Positions 5,421 to 14,003 of a stretch of DNA of 15,667 nt are shown here, piece by piece (position 1 is the stretch's first letter; every line of letters begins with the position of its first letter). The translations under genes and the position numbers were made by a program. The notes beneath the pieces were generated by a model, which did no database searches, was not told the DNA's origin, and saw nothing but the letters and a program-made list of their open reading frames with translations. Origin of the DNA: Methanocorpusculum sp. MCE (lineage in GTDB: Archaea > Halobacteriota > Methanomicrobia > Methanomicrobiales > Methanocorpusculaceae); NCBI GenBank assembly GCA_003315675.1, contig NIZU01000078.1, positions 1 through 15,667 on the forward strand, written 5' to 3'.

Positions 5421-6620
5421 ATGTCACTTGAAGAAGCCGCCAAAACGATCGCCGACCGCCTGAGAGGAATGGAGTACGTAGAAATGTACACCCATCACGA
5501 TGCGGACGGCATATCCTCAGCGGCGATCATGTCCATCGCCTTAAAACGTGCAGGCATCGCGTTTAGGCTCAGGTTCTTACCTGTTCTTAACGAAGCCGAT
5601 GTCACGAATCCGGACATTTCCCTTCTGTGTGACCTGGGTGCGTCGTGCGCCGGATTACCGGAGACGACAATGATCATCGATCACCACGTGCCTTACACCA
5701 CCTCGAAGTACCATATCAACCCGCGGCTATTCGGCGTAGACGGCGAAACGGAACTTTCCGCTGCCGGCTGTGCCTATCTAGTCGCAAATGCCCTTTCAGA
5801 TAACCGTGACCTTGCAGGTCTGGTTCTTCTCGGCATCATTGGAGATGGTCAGAAACTCGCCAGTATGAATGAAAAGATCATCGGCGAGGGGATAGCGAAT
5901 AATCTGATAAATCCGGGAAAGGGAATTCTCCTTCCCGGCAGAACGACAAAAGAACAGATCGAAACGGCAGCCTCTCCGTATCTTCCGGGTCTTTCCGGAA
6001 ACAGCGGAGAGGCTGAGGAGGTCGTGAAAATCTGTTCGGCGAAGACCTCGGACGAGGCCTACCTCGGCTGTCTTTTATCGGAAATTATCGCACGATCAAA
6101 CGCCTCATATAATGCTCTGATGAATATCTACGGCGATACCTGGGATCTTGAGCGTGAAAGCATCCATAATGCCCATTCTCTGACGATGGTCATCGATGCC
6201 TGCGGCAAAGCAGGCAAGACCGAGATCGCGTTCGGACTGGCATGCGGAGATGCTTCCCTGCTGAAAGAAGCCTGGGAGATTGCCCTTTCTTTTAAGAAAA
6301 AGGTGATCACTGCCGCAGATTCAGCCAAACAGATAACAAAGAATGCATGGATGGTCGACTCCGTCGATACGGTAAGCGATGTCGCCGACATGTTTGCCGA
6401 GTCGGAAAACCGGCCTCTTTTCGTTCTTTGCAGAGGAGAATCATATCTGAAAGTCTCAGCGAGAGCACCCCGGTCCGCAAACGTGGATTTCGAGCATTTC
6501 ATCGTGACTGCCGCAAAAACATTCGGCGGAAAGGGCGGGGGTCACAAGACCCGGGCAGGCGGAGAGTTTCCGCTTGCCTGCGAGACTGAATTTATCAGAT
6601 CACTGGAGGCATTGGCATGA
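5421..6620 (+). CDS. DHH-family phosphoesterase, RecJ-like archaeal nuclease
   Basis: A 399-aa protein of the DHH/DHHA1 superfamily. Seen: motif I MYTHHDADGISSA (about residues 22-34), motif II LLCDLGAS, the signature IIDHHVPY (about 85-92), motif IV GIIGDGQ, and near the C-terminus GGKGGGHKTRAGGEFP, the DHHA1 substrate-binding glycine motif. All predicted metal ligands look present. Archaeal RecJ homologues are single-strand-specific nucleases or Cdc45-like partners of GINS in the replisome; which role applies here cannot be read from sequence. The gene sits between rps15 and pcc1, an order conserved in many methanogens as far as I recall. Its ATG lacks a clear ribosome binding site, so translation may depend on coupling to rps15. 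Its stop overlaps the pcc1 start (ATGA). Confidence 0.92.
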   Translation: MSLEEAAKTIADRLRGMEYVEMYTHHDADGISSAAIMSIALKRAGIAFRLRFLPVLNEADVTNPDISLLCDLGASCAGLPETTMIIDHHVPYTTSKYHINPRLFGVDGETELSAAGCAYLVANALSDNRDLAGLVLLGIIGDGQKLASMNEKIIGEGIANNLINPGKGILLPGRTTKEQIETAASPYLPGLSGNSGEAEEVVKICSAKTSDEAYLGCLLSEIIARSNASYNALMNIYGDTWDLERESIHNAHSLTMVIDACGKAGKTEIAFGLACGDASLLKEAWEIALSFKKKVITAADSAKQITKNAWMVDSVDTVSDVADMFAESENRPLFVLCRGESYLKVSARAPRSANVDFEHFIVTAAKTFGGKGGGHKTRAGGEFPLACETEFIRSLEALA

Positions 6621-6868
6621 AGATATCCGGCGAGATCAGATCGAAAAATCTGCGTGCAGATGATATCGAAAAATCTCTTTCACCGGACAACGGCGGGTTT
6701 ATCGAAACTTCTTTTGAGGACGGGTGTATTGTAGCAAGGGTGAACGGCGAATCGCTTCGGTCGGTTATTGCGACAGTTGATGATTATCTGATGAATCTCT
6801 CGGTTGCAGAACGGCTCATTGAGACGATCTGCGAAGAGAATACATTAAAAAATACTACTGGTGAATAA
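6617..6868 (+). CDS. pcc1: KEOPS complex Pcc1-like subunit
   Basis: An 83-aa protein with the length and pattern of archaeal Pcc1: beta-rich N-terminal half (MKISGEIRSKN ... GGFIETSFEDGCIVARVNG) and a long C-terminal helix (LRSVIATVDDYLMNLSVAER). Pcc1 dimerises and helps KEOPS make the t6A modification at position 37 of ANN-reading tRNAs, which include the tRNA-Thr nearby. Position supports the call: it lies between the DHH nuclease and rps3ae, as is common in archaea. ATGA overlap with the upstream stop indicates translational coupling. The GGTGA used by the next gene is encoded in its last codons. Confidence 0.85.
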   Translation: MKISGEIRSKNLRADDIEKSLSPDNGGFIETSFEDGCIVARVNGESLRSVIATVDDYLMNLSVAERLIETICEENTLKNTTGE

Positions 6869-6871
6869 ACC

Positions 6872-7492
6872 ATGGCAAGAAAAAAGCAGAGTGGCGGACG
6901 CAAAGTCGAGGGCTGGAAGGCAAAGAACTGGTATAAAGTTCATGCACCGGAGTTCCTCGGCAAGCAGTTCATTGGAGAGATCATCTCTTCAAATCCGGAA
7001 AACGTTCCGGGCCGTGTATTGACGGTTAGTCTGGGCGAACTGATCCAGGACTATTCCAAACAGAATGTTCGTACATCCTTTAAGATCATGACTGTTGCAG
7101 GAGATGCAGCATCCACCCAGTTCAATGGTCACGAAATGACCAAAGAGTTCGTTCGTGCAATGGTAAAGAAACGGGCCTCCCGTATCGACAGCACGATCAC
7201 GGTTACGCCCCTTGGCAGTACCCGCGAACTTCAGGTTACGATCACCGCATTCACTATCAACCACGCAAGACTTTCCCAGGTTCAGGAGCTTCGTGCAAAG
7301 ATGGTGAAGGTCGTTGAAGATTCCGCAAAGGAGTCCGACTTCGAGTCCTTTGTTTCCGCTATGCTGAAGGGCGAACTTTCCAAGAAGATGTTCGCAGAAT
7401 GCAAGCCGATCTTCCCGGTCCGCAGAATCGAGATCATCAAGTCCGAGTCGGTCAGCTCTGCAGCAGACCGCGCAGCAGCTCTTATCCGTTAA
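6872..7492 (+). CDS. rps3ae: Small ribosomal subunit protein eS1 (S3Ae)
   Basis: A 206-aa member of the archaeal/eukaryotic eS1 (S3Ae) family, of normal length. Seen: basic N-terminus (MARKKQSGGRKVEGWKAKNW), the YKVHAPEFLGKQFIGEI block, RTSFKI and the FVRAMVKKRASRIDST segment. It sits near the mRNA exit channel of the 30S subunit. The start is supported by GGTGA seven bases upstream, inside the end of pcc1, and only three bases separate it from the pcc1 stop. It ends the operon: a T7 run follows. Confidence 0.97.
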   Translation: MARKKQSGGRKVEGWKAKNWYKVHAPEFLGKQFIGEIISSNPENVPGRVLTVSLGELIQDYSKQNVRTSFKIMTVAGDAASTQFNGHEMTKEFVRAMVKKRASRIDSTITVTPLGSTRELQVTITAFTINHARLSQVQELRAKMVKVVEDSAKESDFESFVSAMLKGELSKKMFAECKPIFPVRRIEIIKSESVSSAADRAAALIR

Positions 7493-7507
7493 ATTCGGAT
7501 AAACTCA

Positions 7508-7514
7508 TTTTTTT
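7508..7514 (+). terminator. T-tract terminator of the rps15 operon
   Basis: Seven T begin 16 nt after the rps3ae stop; this is a standard archaeal terminator. Confidence 0.6.
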
Positions 7515-7541
7515 ACAGATACGCTCTTACCGAATTATTTC

Positions 7542-7553
7542 CCTGCATGCAGG
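7542..7553. repeat. 12-bp perfect palindrome CCTGCATGCAGG
   Basis: Self-complementary 12-mer followed by CTGTTTT on the plus strand, between convergent genes. It may be a second plus-strand terminator or a DNA-binding site. Confidence 0.35.
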
Positions 7554-7591
7554 CTGTTTTCCAAAAGGTATGATAAATGCTTACGGCGGGT

Positions 7592-7603
7592 AAAAAAGAA
7601 AAA
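7592..7603 (-). terminator. T-tract terminator of the zinc ribbon/unknown gene pair
   Basis: Minus strand TTTTTCTTTTTT begins five bases after the stop codon of the gene at 7609. Confidence 0.55.
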
Positions 7604-7608
7604 TACTC

Positions 7609-8139
7609 TCAGGCGTCACGCGTACTTACGGCATCTGAGTCTACACTCAGCCCTTCTTCGATAAATGAGGGAGACCACTGGAGACATGAGAGGGAGATCC
7701 CGGACCGCGGATGTTCGATGACGAGGTCGTTCCCCTCCGAATACAGAGTCATGCCGGTGAATTCATCGGCGGAACAGAGAAGATGCTGCTCGGGGTGGGT
7801 CCCGCGGTTGATATCACAGCGCATCTCGATTTTTTCGGCGGCCGAGACAACATACGAGAGCCGTTTTCCCGCCGGATGGGTTTTTGGAAGAGCAATCACC
7901 GGCAGATGATATGTTCTGACCATCTCAAGAAGATAGAGAGCGGGAAGGATATACCCGCCTTCCGGTGCCGAGACGATGATCAGATCACCGGGATAGACAC
8001 CCTGCACAAGTTCGTCCGTATCGGTTTCGATCAGAAGAGGAAATTTTTCTACGGCTTTGACAATCAAAAGAAAAGAGGTGGTTCCCCGGATGACAACCGG
8101 ATAGTCACCTGGAAAAGGAAGGCGAAGGTAACCGGACAT
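7609..8139 (-). CDS. Conserved-looking protein of unknown function, paired with a zinc ribbon
   Basis: A 176-aa cytoplasmic-looking protein without signal peptide or membrane segment. I do not recognise the family. Visible features: SGYLRLPFPGDYPVVIRGTT at the start, an acidic VYPGDLIIVSAPEGG turn, the segment LPVIALPKTHPAGKRLSYVV, and a C-terminal part with LYSEGNDLVIEHPRSGISLS. The frame extends upstream to 8184, but ATG at 8139 is chosen because it overlaps the stop of the zinc ribbon gene as TAATG and because the longer frame would run through that gene. The overlap indicates translational coupling, so the two proteins probably act together or are needed in fixed amounts. Codon use looks like its neighbours. 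Confidence 0.8.
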   Translation of the reverse strand: MSGYLRLPFPGDYPVVIRGTTSFLLIVKAVEKFPLLIETDTDELVQGVYPGDLIIVSAPEGGYILPALYLLEMVRTYHLPVIALPKTHPAGKRLSYVVSAAEKIEMRCDINRGTHPEQHLLCSADEFTGMTLYSEGNDLVIEHPRSGISLSCLQWSPSFIEEGLSVDSDAVSTRDA

Positions 8140-8303
8140 TACGATTCCATCTCGGTAACGTCGTCCGACTGACAGGTTGGGCACATCGGGTGTTTGCCAA
8201 GCCCGGTGAAGGTCGCGCCGCAGTCATTACATTTATACATCTTACCTCTGCCCTTTAAGGGGTCATTGAGGTCAACATCGACAGGTCCGCCTGCTGAACA
8301 CAT
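8139..8303 (-). CDS. Small zinc-ribbon protein (54 aa)
   Basis: A short gene that is easy to miss. The protein runs MCSAGGPVDVDLNDPLKGRG, then MYKCNDCGATFTGLGKHPMC and PTCQSDDVTEMES. Two CxxC knuckles (CNDC near residue 25 and CPTC near 41) with 12 residues between them form a rubredoxin-like zinc ribbon. Such small proteins are frequent in archaea and may bind nucleic acid or protein; no specific role can be read here. The ATG at 8303 has no evident ribosome binding site; a TATA box about 60 nt upstream would give a short leader. Its TAA overlaps the ATG of the following gene (TAATG), so the pair forms an operon. Confidence 0.85.
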   Translation of the reverse strand: MCSAGGPVDVDLNDPLKGRGKMYKCNDCGATFTGLGKHPMCPTCQSDDVTEMES

Positions 8304-8357
8304 AATTCATTTTTTTGGGCGGGGGAGGTATTATGCGTGTCGGTGGATAGCCAAACC

Positions 8358-8368
8358 CTATATAAAAT
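8358..8368. promoter_or_regulatory. Shared TATA box of the MFS gene and the divergent zinc ribbon operon
   Basis: CCAAACC followed by CTATATAAAA is a good BRE/TATA pair on the plus strand; the expected start, about 25 nt on, falls at the MFS ATG (8389), suggesting a leaderless mRNA. On the minus strand the same box reads TTTATATAG and could serve the zinc ribbon gene, with a leader of about 30 nt. Confidence 0.6.
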
Positions 8369-8388
8369 GCCGATAAATATCAACACAC

Positions 8389-9576
8389 ATGTCAGAAGAG
8401 AATATACAGAATAAGTTCATCATCTACTTCTGTATAATCGGCTGCTTCGCAATATTTTCGACAACTATTTCAAAAAACCTGGTGCTCCCCTTATATGCAG
8501 CATCTCTTGGAGCAAACGATGCCTATCTCGGGCTGATCGCCGCCGTATCCCCTCTCGCCGGCATTTTATTCAGTTTTCCCGTAGGCCTGATTTCAGACAG
8601 GCTTGGCCGAAGAAAACTCCTCATTGCATCCGGATGCATATTTCTCACAGCCCCGCTGCTGTATCTTCTGATAGCGGACCCGGTTTATCTCATACCTGTG
8701 TGATTTTTTCACGGCTTAGCGACCGCGATCCTCGGACCGGTGGTCGGAGCGGTGGTCGGAGCGGCGATCGCAGAAAAATTCGGAAACAGAAAAGGCGTAA
8801 TGATGGGAACATACAGTTCGGCCACGCTCATCGGCAGGACGGCAGCTCCGCTGATAGGAGGGGCAATTATCACATTATTTGCCTTGGCTCCGGGATTCAC
8901 CGCCTATCATATGGTGTATCTGGCAGCGTTTTGTTCTGCAGTACCGGTGTTTATCCTGATCCTTTTCTTCCGCGATACCCATGGAGGCGTGCAGAATATA
9001 ACCGTTGCCGATTTCACAAACAGTCTGAAGACGTTTCTTTCGAACAAGGGGCTTCGTGTCGCCTCCGTCGCAGAGATGATTACCTACTTCTGTTTTGGGA
9101 CGTTTGAAACATTTTTGCCGGTCTATCTGCTGCTGATCGGCGTTCCGGCATGGCAGACGGGGGTCATTTTTGCCGTGCAGGTGGTGGTCATCGCACTTAC
9201 AAAACCATTTTTCGGCAGACGTGCGGACACAGGAAATCCCAAAAAACAGATCGCAGTTGGTATGCTCGTAACAGGCCTCTCGCTTGGAATCATGGGTTTG
9301 ACAATAAACTTCTGGATTCTGCTGGTTCTTAGCTGTATTTTTGGGATCGATATGTCGCTTTCCACGGTAGCCACCAATGTGTATGCGGCAAATACCGCAA
9401 AAAAGAATGAACTCGGCGCATCTCTCGGGGCCCTGTCCTCAATTATGGATATAGGCCATACATCGGGCCCTCTTATCAGCGGAATTATAATAACATTTGC
9501 GGGATATCAAACAGGTTTTGGTCTTTGCCTCGTACTTTCGGTACTGACGTCGGTATTTGTGCTGATGACCAGATAA
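8389..9576 (+). pseudogene. MFS transporter with an in-frame TGA
   Basis: One frame covers 395 residues of a major facilitator superfamily transporter, interrupted only by TGA at 8701-8703 (codon 105). Seen: about 12 hydrophobic segments; the loop 2-3 signature FPVGLISDRLGRRKLL near residue 66; a central hydrophilic loop with DTHGGVQNITVADF; and a second half beginning RVASVAEMITYFCFGTFETF. Around the stop the sequence is YLIPV-stop-FFHGLATAILGP; related transporters have Arg before FxHG as I recall, so a CGA-to-TGA transition is the simplest cause. The rest of the gene shows no decay, so the change is recent, or the stop is read through, or it is a sequencing error. The C-terminal 290 residues alone would not be a functional carrier. 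Substrate unknown. It converges with carB with only 12 nt between stops. Confidence 0.85.
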
Positions 9577-9588
9577 AATAGGGGGGGA

Positions 9589-12500
9589 TTAGCTGTGGTA
9601 GTGACTCAGCGGTTCGACGGTGATCTTGTTGGTCTTCATCGACTCGATTGCCTGCACTGCGGCCTCTGCTCCGAAGATGGTCGTGATGTAGGGGATCGAG
9701 TAGTCGATGCTTGCCCGCATGATCTGCAGGTGATCTGCCCGTGCATTTTTATCGCCGGGTGTGTTGATGAGGAGATGCACATCCAGTGCCCGGATCATAT
9801 CCAGAATGTTCGGTGAACCTTCCTGAACCTTTCTGACAAGGTTCATGGGGATATCGTTCTGAGCGAGGAACTTGACCGTACCTTCCGTACCATAGAGCGA
9901 GAAACCGAGATCGTAGAGCTTGCGGGCAATCGGCAGAATCTCAGTCTTCTGATCATTGGTAACTGAGATGAAGACGTTTCCTTTCAGGGGGATGGTGTTG
10001 TCAGCTGCCTGGCTTGCTTTGTAGAATGCTCTGCCGAAGTCGTAATCGATACCGATGACTTCACCAGTACTCTTCATCTCCGGACCGAGGATCGGATCGA
10101 CGCCCGGCAGTCTGGAGAACGGAAGAAGAACTTCTTTGACCGCTACATGACTGATTTCTTTCTCCTGATAGCCAAGGTCTGCAAGCTTCTTTCCAAGAAT
10201 GAGTTTTGCCGCGATCTTTGCAAGCGGGAGACCGGTTGCCTTCGAGACGAACGGAACTGTTCTGCTTGCACGCGGGTTTGCCTCAAGAACATAGACCGTT
10301 CCTTTGTGGATAGCATACTGGATGTTGATCAGACCAACTACGCCGAGGGAGAGAGCAATCTTTCTCGTGTAGTCTTTGACGGTTGCGATCTGCTCGGGGG
10401 TGAGGGTCTGGGTTGGGATGACACATGCCGAATCTCCAGAGTGAACACCGGCTTCTTCGATGTGTTCCATCACACCGCCGATAAGAACTGTTTCTCCATC
10501 TGAAACCGCGTCCACATCCAGCTCGGTTGCATTGTCGAGATATCTGTCGATTAAGACCGGGTGGGTGTTTGAAACACGAACAGCCTCTTTAATGTAGGTC
10601 TGGAGTTCGAGTTCATCGTGAACCAGTTCCATTGCACGGCCACCGAGGACGTAGCTTGGTCTAACTAAGACCGGGTATCCGATCTTGTTGGCAATTGCAT
10701 AGGCTTCCTTTTCGGAGTAGGCAGAACCGTTTGCCGGTGACGGGATGTTGTTCTGATCTAACAGAACGCTGAACCGGTTTCTGTCTTCGGCAACATCCAT
10801 ATTGTCGGGGCTCGTTCCAAGGACCTTGGTCTTCAGACCGAAGAGTTTGATTTCTTCCTGAATTGGGATGGCAAGGTTCACGGAGTTCTGACCGCCGAAC
10901 TGGACCATAACACCGTCATAATCGCCTTTTCTCAGGATATTGACGACATCCTCAAGCTGCATCGGTTCGAAGTAGAGACGGTCCGAGGTATCGAAGTCGG
11001 TTGAAACCGTCTCAGGGTTGTTATTTAAGATATGGACCTCAATGCCTTCCTCACGCAGGGACTTGACTGCGTGAACCGTACAATAATCGAACTCGATTCC
11101 CTGACCGATACGGATTGCACCGGAACCAAGAATGAGGACCTTTTTCCTGTCGGACTGAGTAAGTTCGCACTCCTGCTCCCAAGTGGAGTAGTAATAGGGC
11201 GTCTTTGCCGGGAACTCGGCAGAGCAGGTGTCGACCATCTTGTAGGTCGGAAGGCCGACAAGACTCTCGATCTTGTAGATGTTCCAGCCAGTTAGCTCGC
11301 GGATCTCAGCGTTGGAGAATCCAAACTTCTTGGAGGTCTTGACAAGCTCTTCTGTGGGGTGGTCGCGGAGCTCAAGTTCGATGTCCACGACGTTCTGGAT
11401 CTTCTCTAAGAAGAACGGCTCGATCTGGGTCAGGTCGTAGACTTCTTTGACGGTCATTCCAAGGCGGAAGGCATCGAAGAGAGTCGGGAATCTCTCATCG
11501 GTCGGGCGGGAGAGGATCATTCTGATCTCGTTCAAATCAGTGTGCCGATAGATATCCGTATCAAGCGAGCGGAGAGCTTTCTTGAATCCTTCCTCAACGG
11601 TACGGCCGATTGCCATGACCTCGCCGGTACTTTTCATCGAAGTGGTGAGGGTCCGGTCGGCGGTCTTGAACTTGTCGAAAGGCCATCTGGATACTTTGAC
11701 CACGACATAATCGACCGCCGGCTCGAAGCAGGCCGGCGTGCAGCCGGTAACCGTGTTCATGATCTCGTCGAGGTGCAGACCGATGGCGACTTTTGCAGCC
11801 ACTCGGGCGATCGGGTAACCGGTCGCTTTCGAGGCAAGTGCCGAGGAACGCGAGACACGCGGGTTGACTTCAATGACACGGTAGTCGCCGTTGTCGAAGG
11901 CAAACTGGATGTTGCATCCGCCCTGCACGTTGAGCGCACGGATGATTTTGATTGCGGCCCGGCGCATGATTCCAAACTCATCAGAGGTGAGGGACAGAAT
12001 AGGGGCGACAACAACGGACTCTCCGGTGTGGACTCCCATCGGATCGACGTTTTCCATACCGCAGATGATGATACAGGTGTCTGCCGCATCACGCATGACC
12101 TCGAACTCGATCTCGTTCCAGCCTTTGACCGACTCTTCGATCAGGACCTGGTGAACACGGGACTTGGTGAGACCATGTTCGACGATCGTTCTGAGTCCCT
12201 CTTTGGTGTTTGCGACCCCTCCGCCGGCTCCGCCAAGCGTGTATGCCGGACGAATAATTGCGGGGAGACCGACTTCTTCGTATGCCTGTTCGAGCTGCTC
12301 GATTTTGGTTAAGATGAAACTTTTCGGAATCGGTTCGCCGATCTCGAGCATGAGTTTCTTGAAGAGATCACGGTCTTCACCATGATAGATAGCTTCAAGC
12401 GGCGTTCCAAGAATCTGCACGCCCTCAAGGGCACCCATTTCATAGAGTTCTGCCGTGAGGTTCAGACCGGTCTGACCGCCCATACCGGAAAGAATACCGT

Positions 12501-12750
12501 CGGGCTTTTCCTTCTTGATGATTTCAGCAATGATATCCGCTTTCAGCGGTTCAACATAGACTTTATCCGCAGTTTCAGGGTCGGTCTGGATCGTAGCCGG
12601 GTTGGAGTTGACTAACACAACTTCGATGCCCTCTTCACGCACAGCTTTACATGCCTGGCTTCCTGCGTAGTCAAACTCGGCAGCCTGTCCGATCTGGATC
12701 GGTCCTGATCCGATGAGCAGGACTTTCTTAAGTGAGGTGTTTTTAGGCAT
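9589..12750 (-). CDS. carB: Carbamoyl-phosphate synthetase large subunit
   Basis: A 1053-aa CarB, normal length. It makes carbamoyl phosphate from bicarbonate, ammonia (from CarA) and two ATP for pyrimidine and arginine synthesis. Seen in order: N-half pre-ATP-grasp GSGPIQIGQAAEFDYAG (about residue 13), LSGMGGQTGLNL, ATP-grasp RPAYTLGGAGGG and EVNPRVSRSSALASKATGYP; the repeated C-half with GSGAIRIGQGIEFDYC, QFGGQNSVNLA, RPSYVLGGRAME and EANPRASRTVPFVSKATGLP; and a C-terminal MGS-like allosteric domain (NVFISVTNDQKTEILPIARK ... YGTEGTVKFLA). The open frame continues 48 codons upstream through carA; ATG at 12750 is chosen because MPKNTSLKKVLLIGSGP is the usual start, with GAGGAA ahead of it. 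It overlaps carA by 8 nt, suggesting coupled translation and equal subunit amounts. Confidence 0.98.
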   Translation of the reverse strand: MPKNTSLKKVLLIGSGPIQIGQAAEFDYAGSQACKAVREEGIEVVLVNSNPATIQTDPETADKVYVEPLKADIIAEIIKKEKPDGILSGMGGQTGLNLTAELYEMGALEGVQILGTPLEAIYHGEDRDLFKKLMLEIGEPIPKSFILTKIEQLEQAYEEVGLPAIIRPAYTLGGAGGGVANTKEGLRTIVEHGLTKSRVHQVLIEESVKGWNEIEFEVMRDAADTCIIICGMENVDPMGVHTGESVVVAPILSLTSDEFGIMRRAAIKIIRALNVQGGCNIQFAFDNGDYRVIEVNPRVSRSSALASKATGYPIARVAAKVAIGLHLDEIMNTVTGCTPACFEPAVDYVVVKVSRWPFDKFKTADRTLTTSMKSTGEVMAIGRTVEEGFKKALRSLDTDIYRHTDLNEIRMILSRPTDERFPTLFDAFRLGMTVKEVYDLTQIEPFFLEKIQNVVDIELELRDHPTEELVKTSKKFGFSNAEIRELTGWNIYKIESLVGLPTYKMVDTCSAEFPAKTPYYYSTWEQECELTQSDRKKVLILGSGAIRIGQGIEFDYCTVHAVKSLREEGIEVHILNNNPETVSTDFDTSDRLYFEPMQLEDVVNILRKGDYDGVMVQFGGQNSVNLAIPIQEEIKLFGLKTKVLGTSPDNMDVAEDRNRFSVLLDQNNIPSPANGSAYSEKEAYAIANKIGYPVLVRPSYVLGGRAMELVHDELELQTYIKEAVRVSNTHPVLIDRYLDNATELDVDAVSDGETVLIGGVMEHIEEAGVHSGDSACVIPTQTLTPEQIATVKDYTRKIALSLGVVGLINIQYAIHKGTVYVLEANPRASRTVPFVSKATGLPLAKIAAKLILGKKLADLGYQEKEISHVAVKEVLLPFSRLPGVDPILGPEMKSTGEVIGIDYDFGRAFYKASQAADNTIPLKGNVFISVTNDQKTEILPIARKLYDLGFSLYGTEGTVKFLAQNDIPMNLVRKVQEGSPNILDMIRALDVHLLINTPGDKNARADHLQIMRASIDYSIPYITTIFGAEAAVQAIESMKTNKITVEPLSHYHS

Positions 12751-13804
12751 CTGGGATTCCTCTGTACATGATATCGTAAATTGGTTTTTCCACGCCGTCG
12801 TAGATTCCATCGTGTTCCGGATGGAACTGTACACAGTACACGCCGAGGTCGTTGTTGACAAAGCCCTCGACGGTGCCGTCGTTTGCATTGACACAGTTTA
12901 CTTCACAGCCTTCAGGAAGACTGTCGGCGACTACTGCGTAGCCGTGTCCCTGGAAAGTTACGGCAACCGTACCGTCTGAGAATTTAACCGGCTGGCTCGC
13001 TCCGCGGTGACCAAGTTTGAGTTTCTCAACCTGACCGCCGAGAGCGGCGGCAATAATTTCCGCACCCATGCAGATTCCGTGTACCGTGATGGTTCCAAGG
13101 ATATCTTTGACGCAGGAGATTGCTTTTGGTGCGGCAAACGGATAACCCGGGCCGTTCGTTAAGAAGAGCGCATTTGGTTTGTCTGCCATGATCACATCAA
13201 CCGGAGTTCCGTACGGGTAGACATAGATGTCGGCTCCGCGGTTTTTCAGACTGGTGAACACCGATTTTCTGCATCCTAGATCGAGGACGGCAATTTTTTT
13301 ACCTTTTCCTTCGATGCGATAGGGAGCCTGGCAGGTTACACCGGGAATGAGTTCGCGGGTTTCCTGAATCTGAGCGGTTTGAGCCAGGGTGACGGCTTTG
13401 TATCCGTCATCAGAACCGGTGATGAGGGTCGCACGCATGACGCCCTGTTCACGCAGTTTTATGGTGAGCATCCGCGTGTCAACACCTTCGATTCCCATAA
13501 GGCCGTTATCCTCAAAGAATTCGCCAAGTGTCGGCTGGTGTTTTGGATGAACGCAGATTTCACGCACAATTGTTCCCGCAGCGTGAACTTTGTCATGCTG
13601 GAGCTGATCTTTGTTTGCTCCGTAGTTTCCAACAAGTGGATAGCCGAACATCAGTAGTTGTCCGGAAACACTCGGGTCACTAAGGGCTTCCATGTATCCT
13701 GTAGATACAAGGGTGACAACCAGTTCGCCGGATGCGCAGCCTTCAACGCCAAAGCCGGTTCCGGTGATAATTGTCCCATCTTCAAGTCCTAAGACAGCCT
13801 TCAT
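12743..13804 (-). CDS. carA: Carbamoyl-phosphate synthetase small (glutaminase) subunit
   Basis: A 353-aa CarA. Seen: the N-terminal domain MKAVLGLEDGTIITGTGFG with STGYMEALSDPSVSGQ and YPLVGNYG; then a class I glutamine amidotransferase domain with LFLTNGPGYP, the nucleophile Cys in HGICMGAEIIAAALGG, LGHRGASQPVKF, and the His/Glu pair in VQFHPEHDG. The Cys-His-Glu triad is complete, but residues of the glutamine pocket differ from the well-studied enzyme: the usual GICLGHQ is GICMGAE and GGNHPV is GASQPV. The start at ATG 13804 (MKAVL) matches family practice; the frame opens five codons earlier. It releases ammonia from glutamine for CarB and precedes carB with an 8-nt overlap. Confidence 0.96.
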   Translation of the reverse strand: MKAVLGLEDGTIITGTGFGVEGCASGELVVTLVSTGYMEALSDPSVSGQLLMFGYPLVGNYGANKDQLQHDKVHAAGTIVREICVHPKHQPTLGEFFEDNGLMGIEGVDTRMLTIKLREQGVMRATLITGSDDGYKAVTLAQTAQIQETRELIPGVTCQAPYRIEGKGKKIAVLDLGCRKSVFTSLKNRGADIYVYPYGTPVDVIMADKPNALFLTNGPGYPFAAPKAISCVKDILGTITVHGICMGAEIIAAALGGQVEKLKLGHRGASQPVKFSDGTVAVTFQGHGYAVVADSLPEGCEVNCVNANDGTVEGFVNNDLGVYCVQFHPEHDGIYDGVEKPIYDIMYRGIPDA

Positions 13805-13873
13805 GATTTTGTACCACATACATGTCGGCAGGATAGATAATAAGACTAATCAATGATGACACAATAGTTATCT

Positions 13874-13884
13874 TTAAAAATATA
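13874..13884 (-). promoter_or_regulatory. TATA box candidate for carAB
   Basis: The minus strand reads ATATATTTTTAAA about 70-80 nt before the carA ATG; transcription could begin near 13850. The whole 13850-13930 stretch is very A/T rich, so other positions are possible. Confidence 0.3.
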
Positions 13885-14003
13885 TTCAATCGAAAAAATA
13901 TATTGTATGATTATGATAAAACAATACTTATGAACTATAACAATATCTTTCCAGAACCACAGGATATATTCATTACCCCAAATAACCACACATTCACTCG
14001 TAC

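Noticed and set aside
8140..8184. Upstream start for the unknown protein at 7609-8139
   Set aside because: It would overlap the zinc ribbon gene by 45 nt; TAATG coupling at 8139 is the better start.
8701..8703. Selenocysteine or other recoding of the TGA in the MFS gene
   Set aside because: MFS carriers have no known Sec at this place, the expected residue is Arg (one transition away), and no recoding structure was recognised.
11542..12312. 256-codon open frame on the plus strand, opposite carB
   Set aside because: It is a shadow of the carB codon pattern; no ribosome binding site, and composition is unlike a real protein.
12751..12894. N-terminal extension of CarB by 48 residues
   Set aside because: The extension is carA read in another frame; the MPKNTSLKKVLLIGSGP start has its own ribosome binding site.
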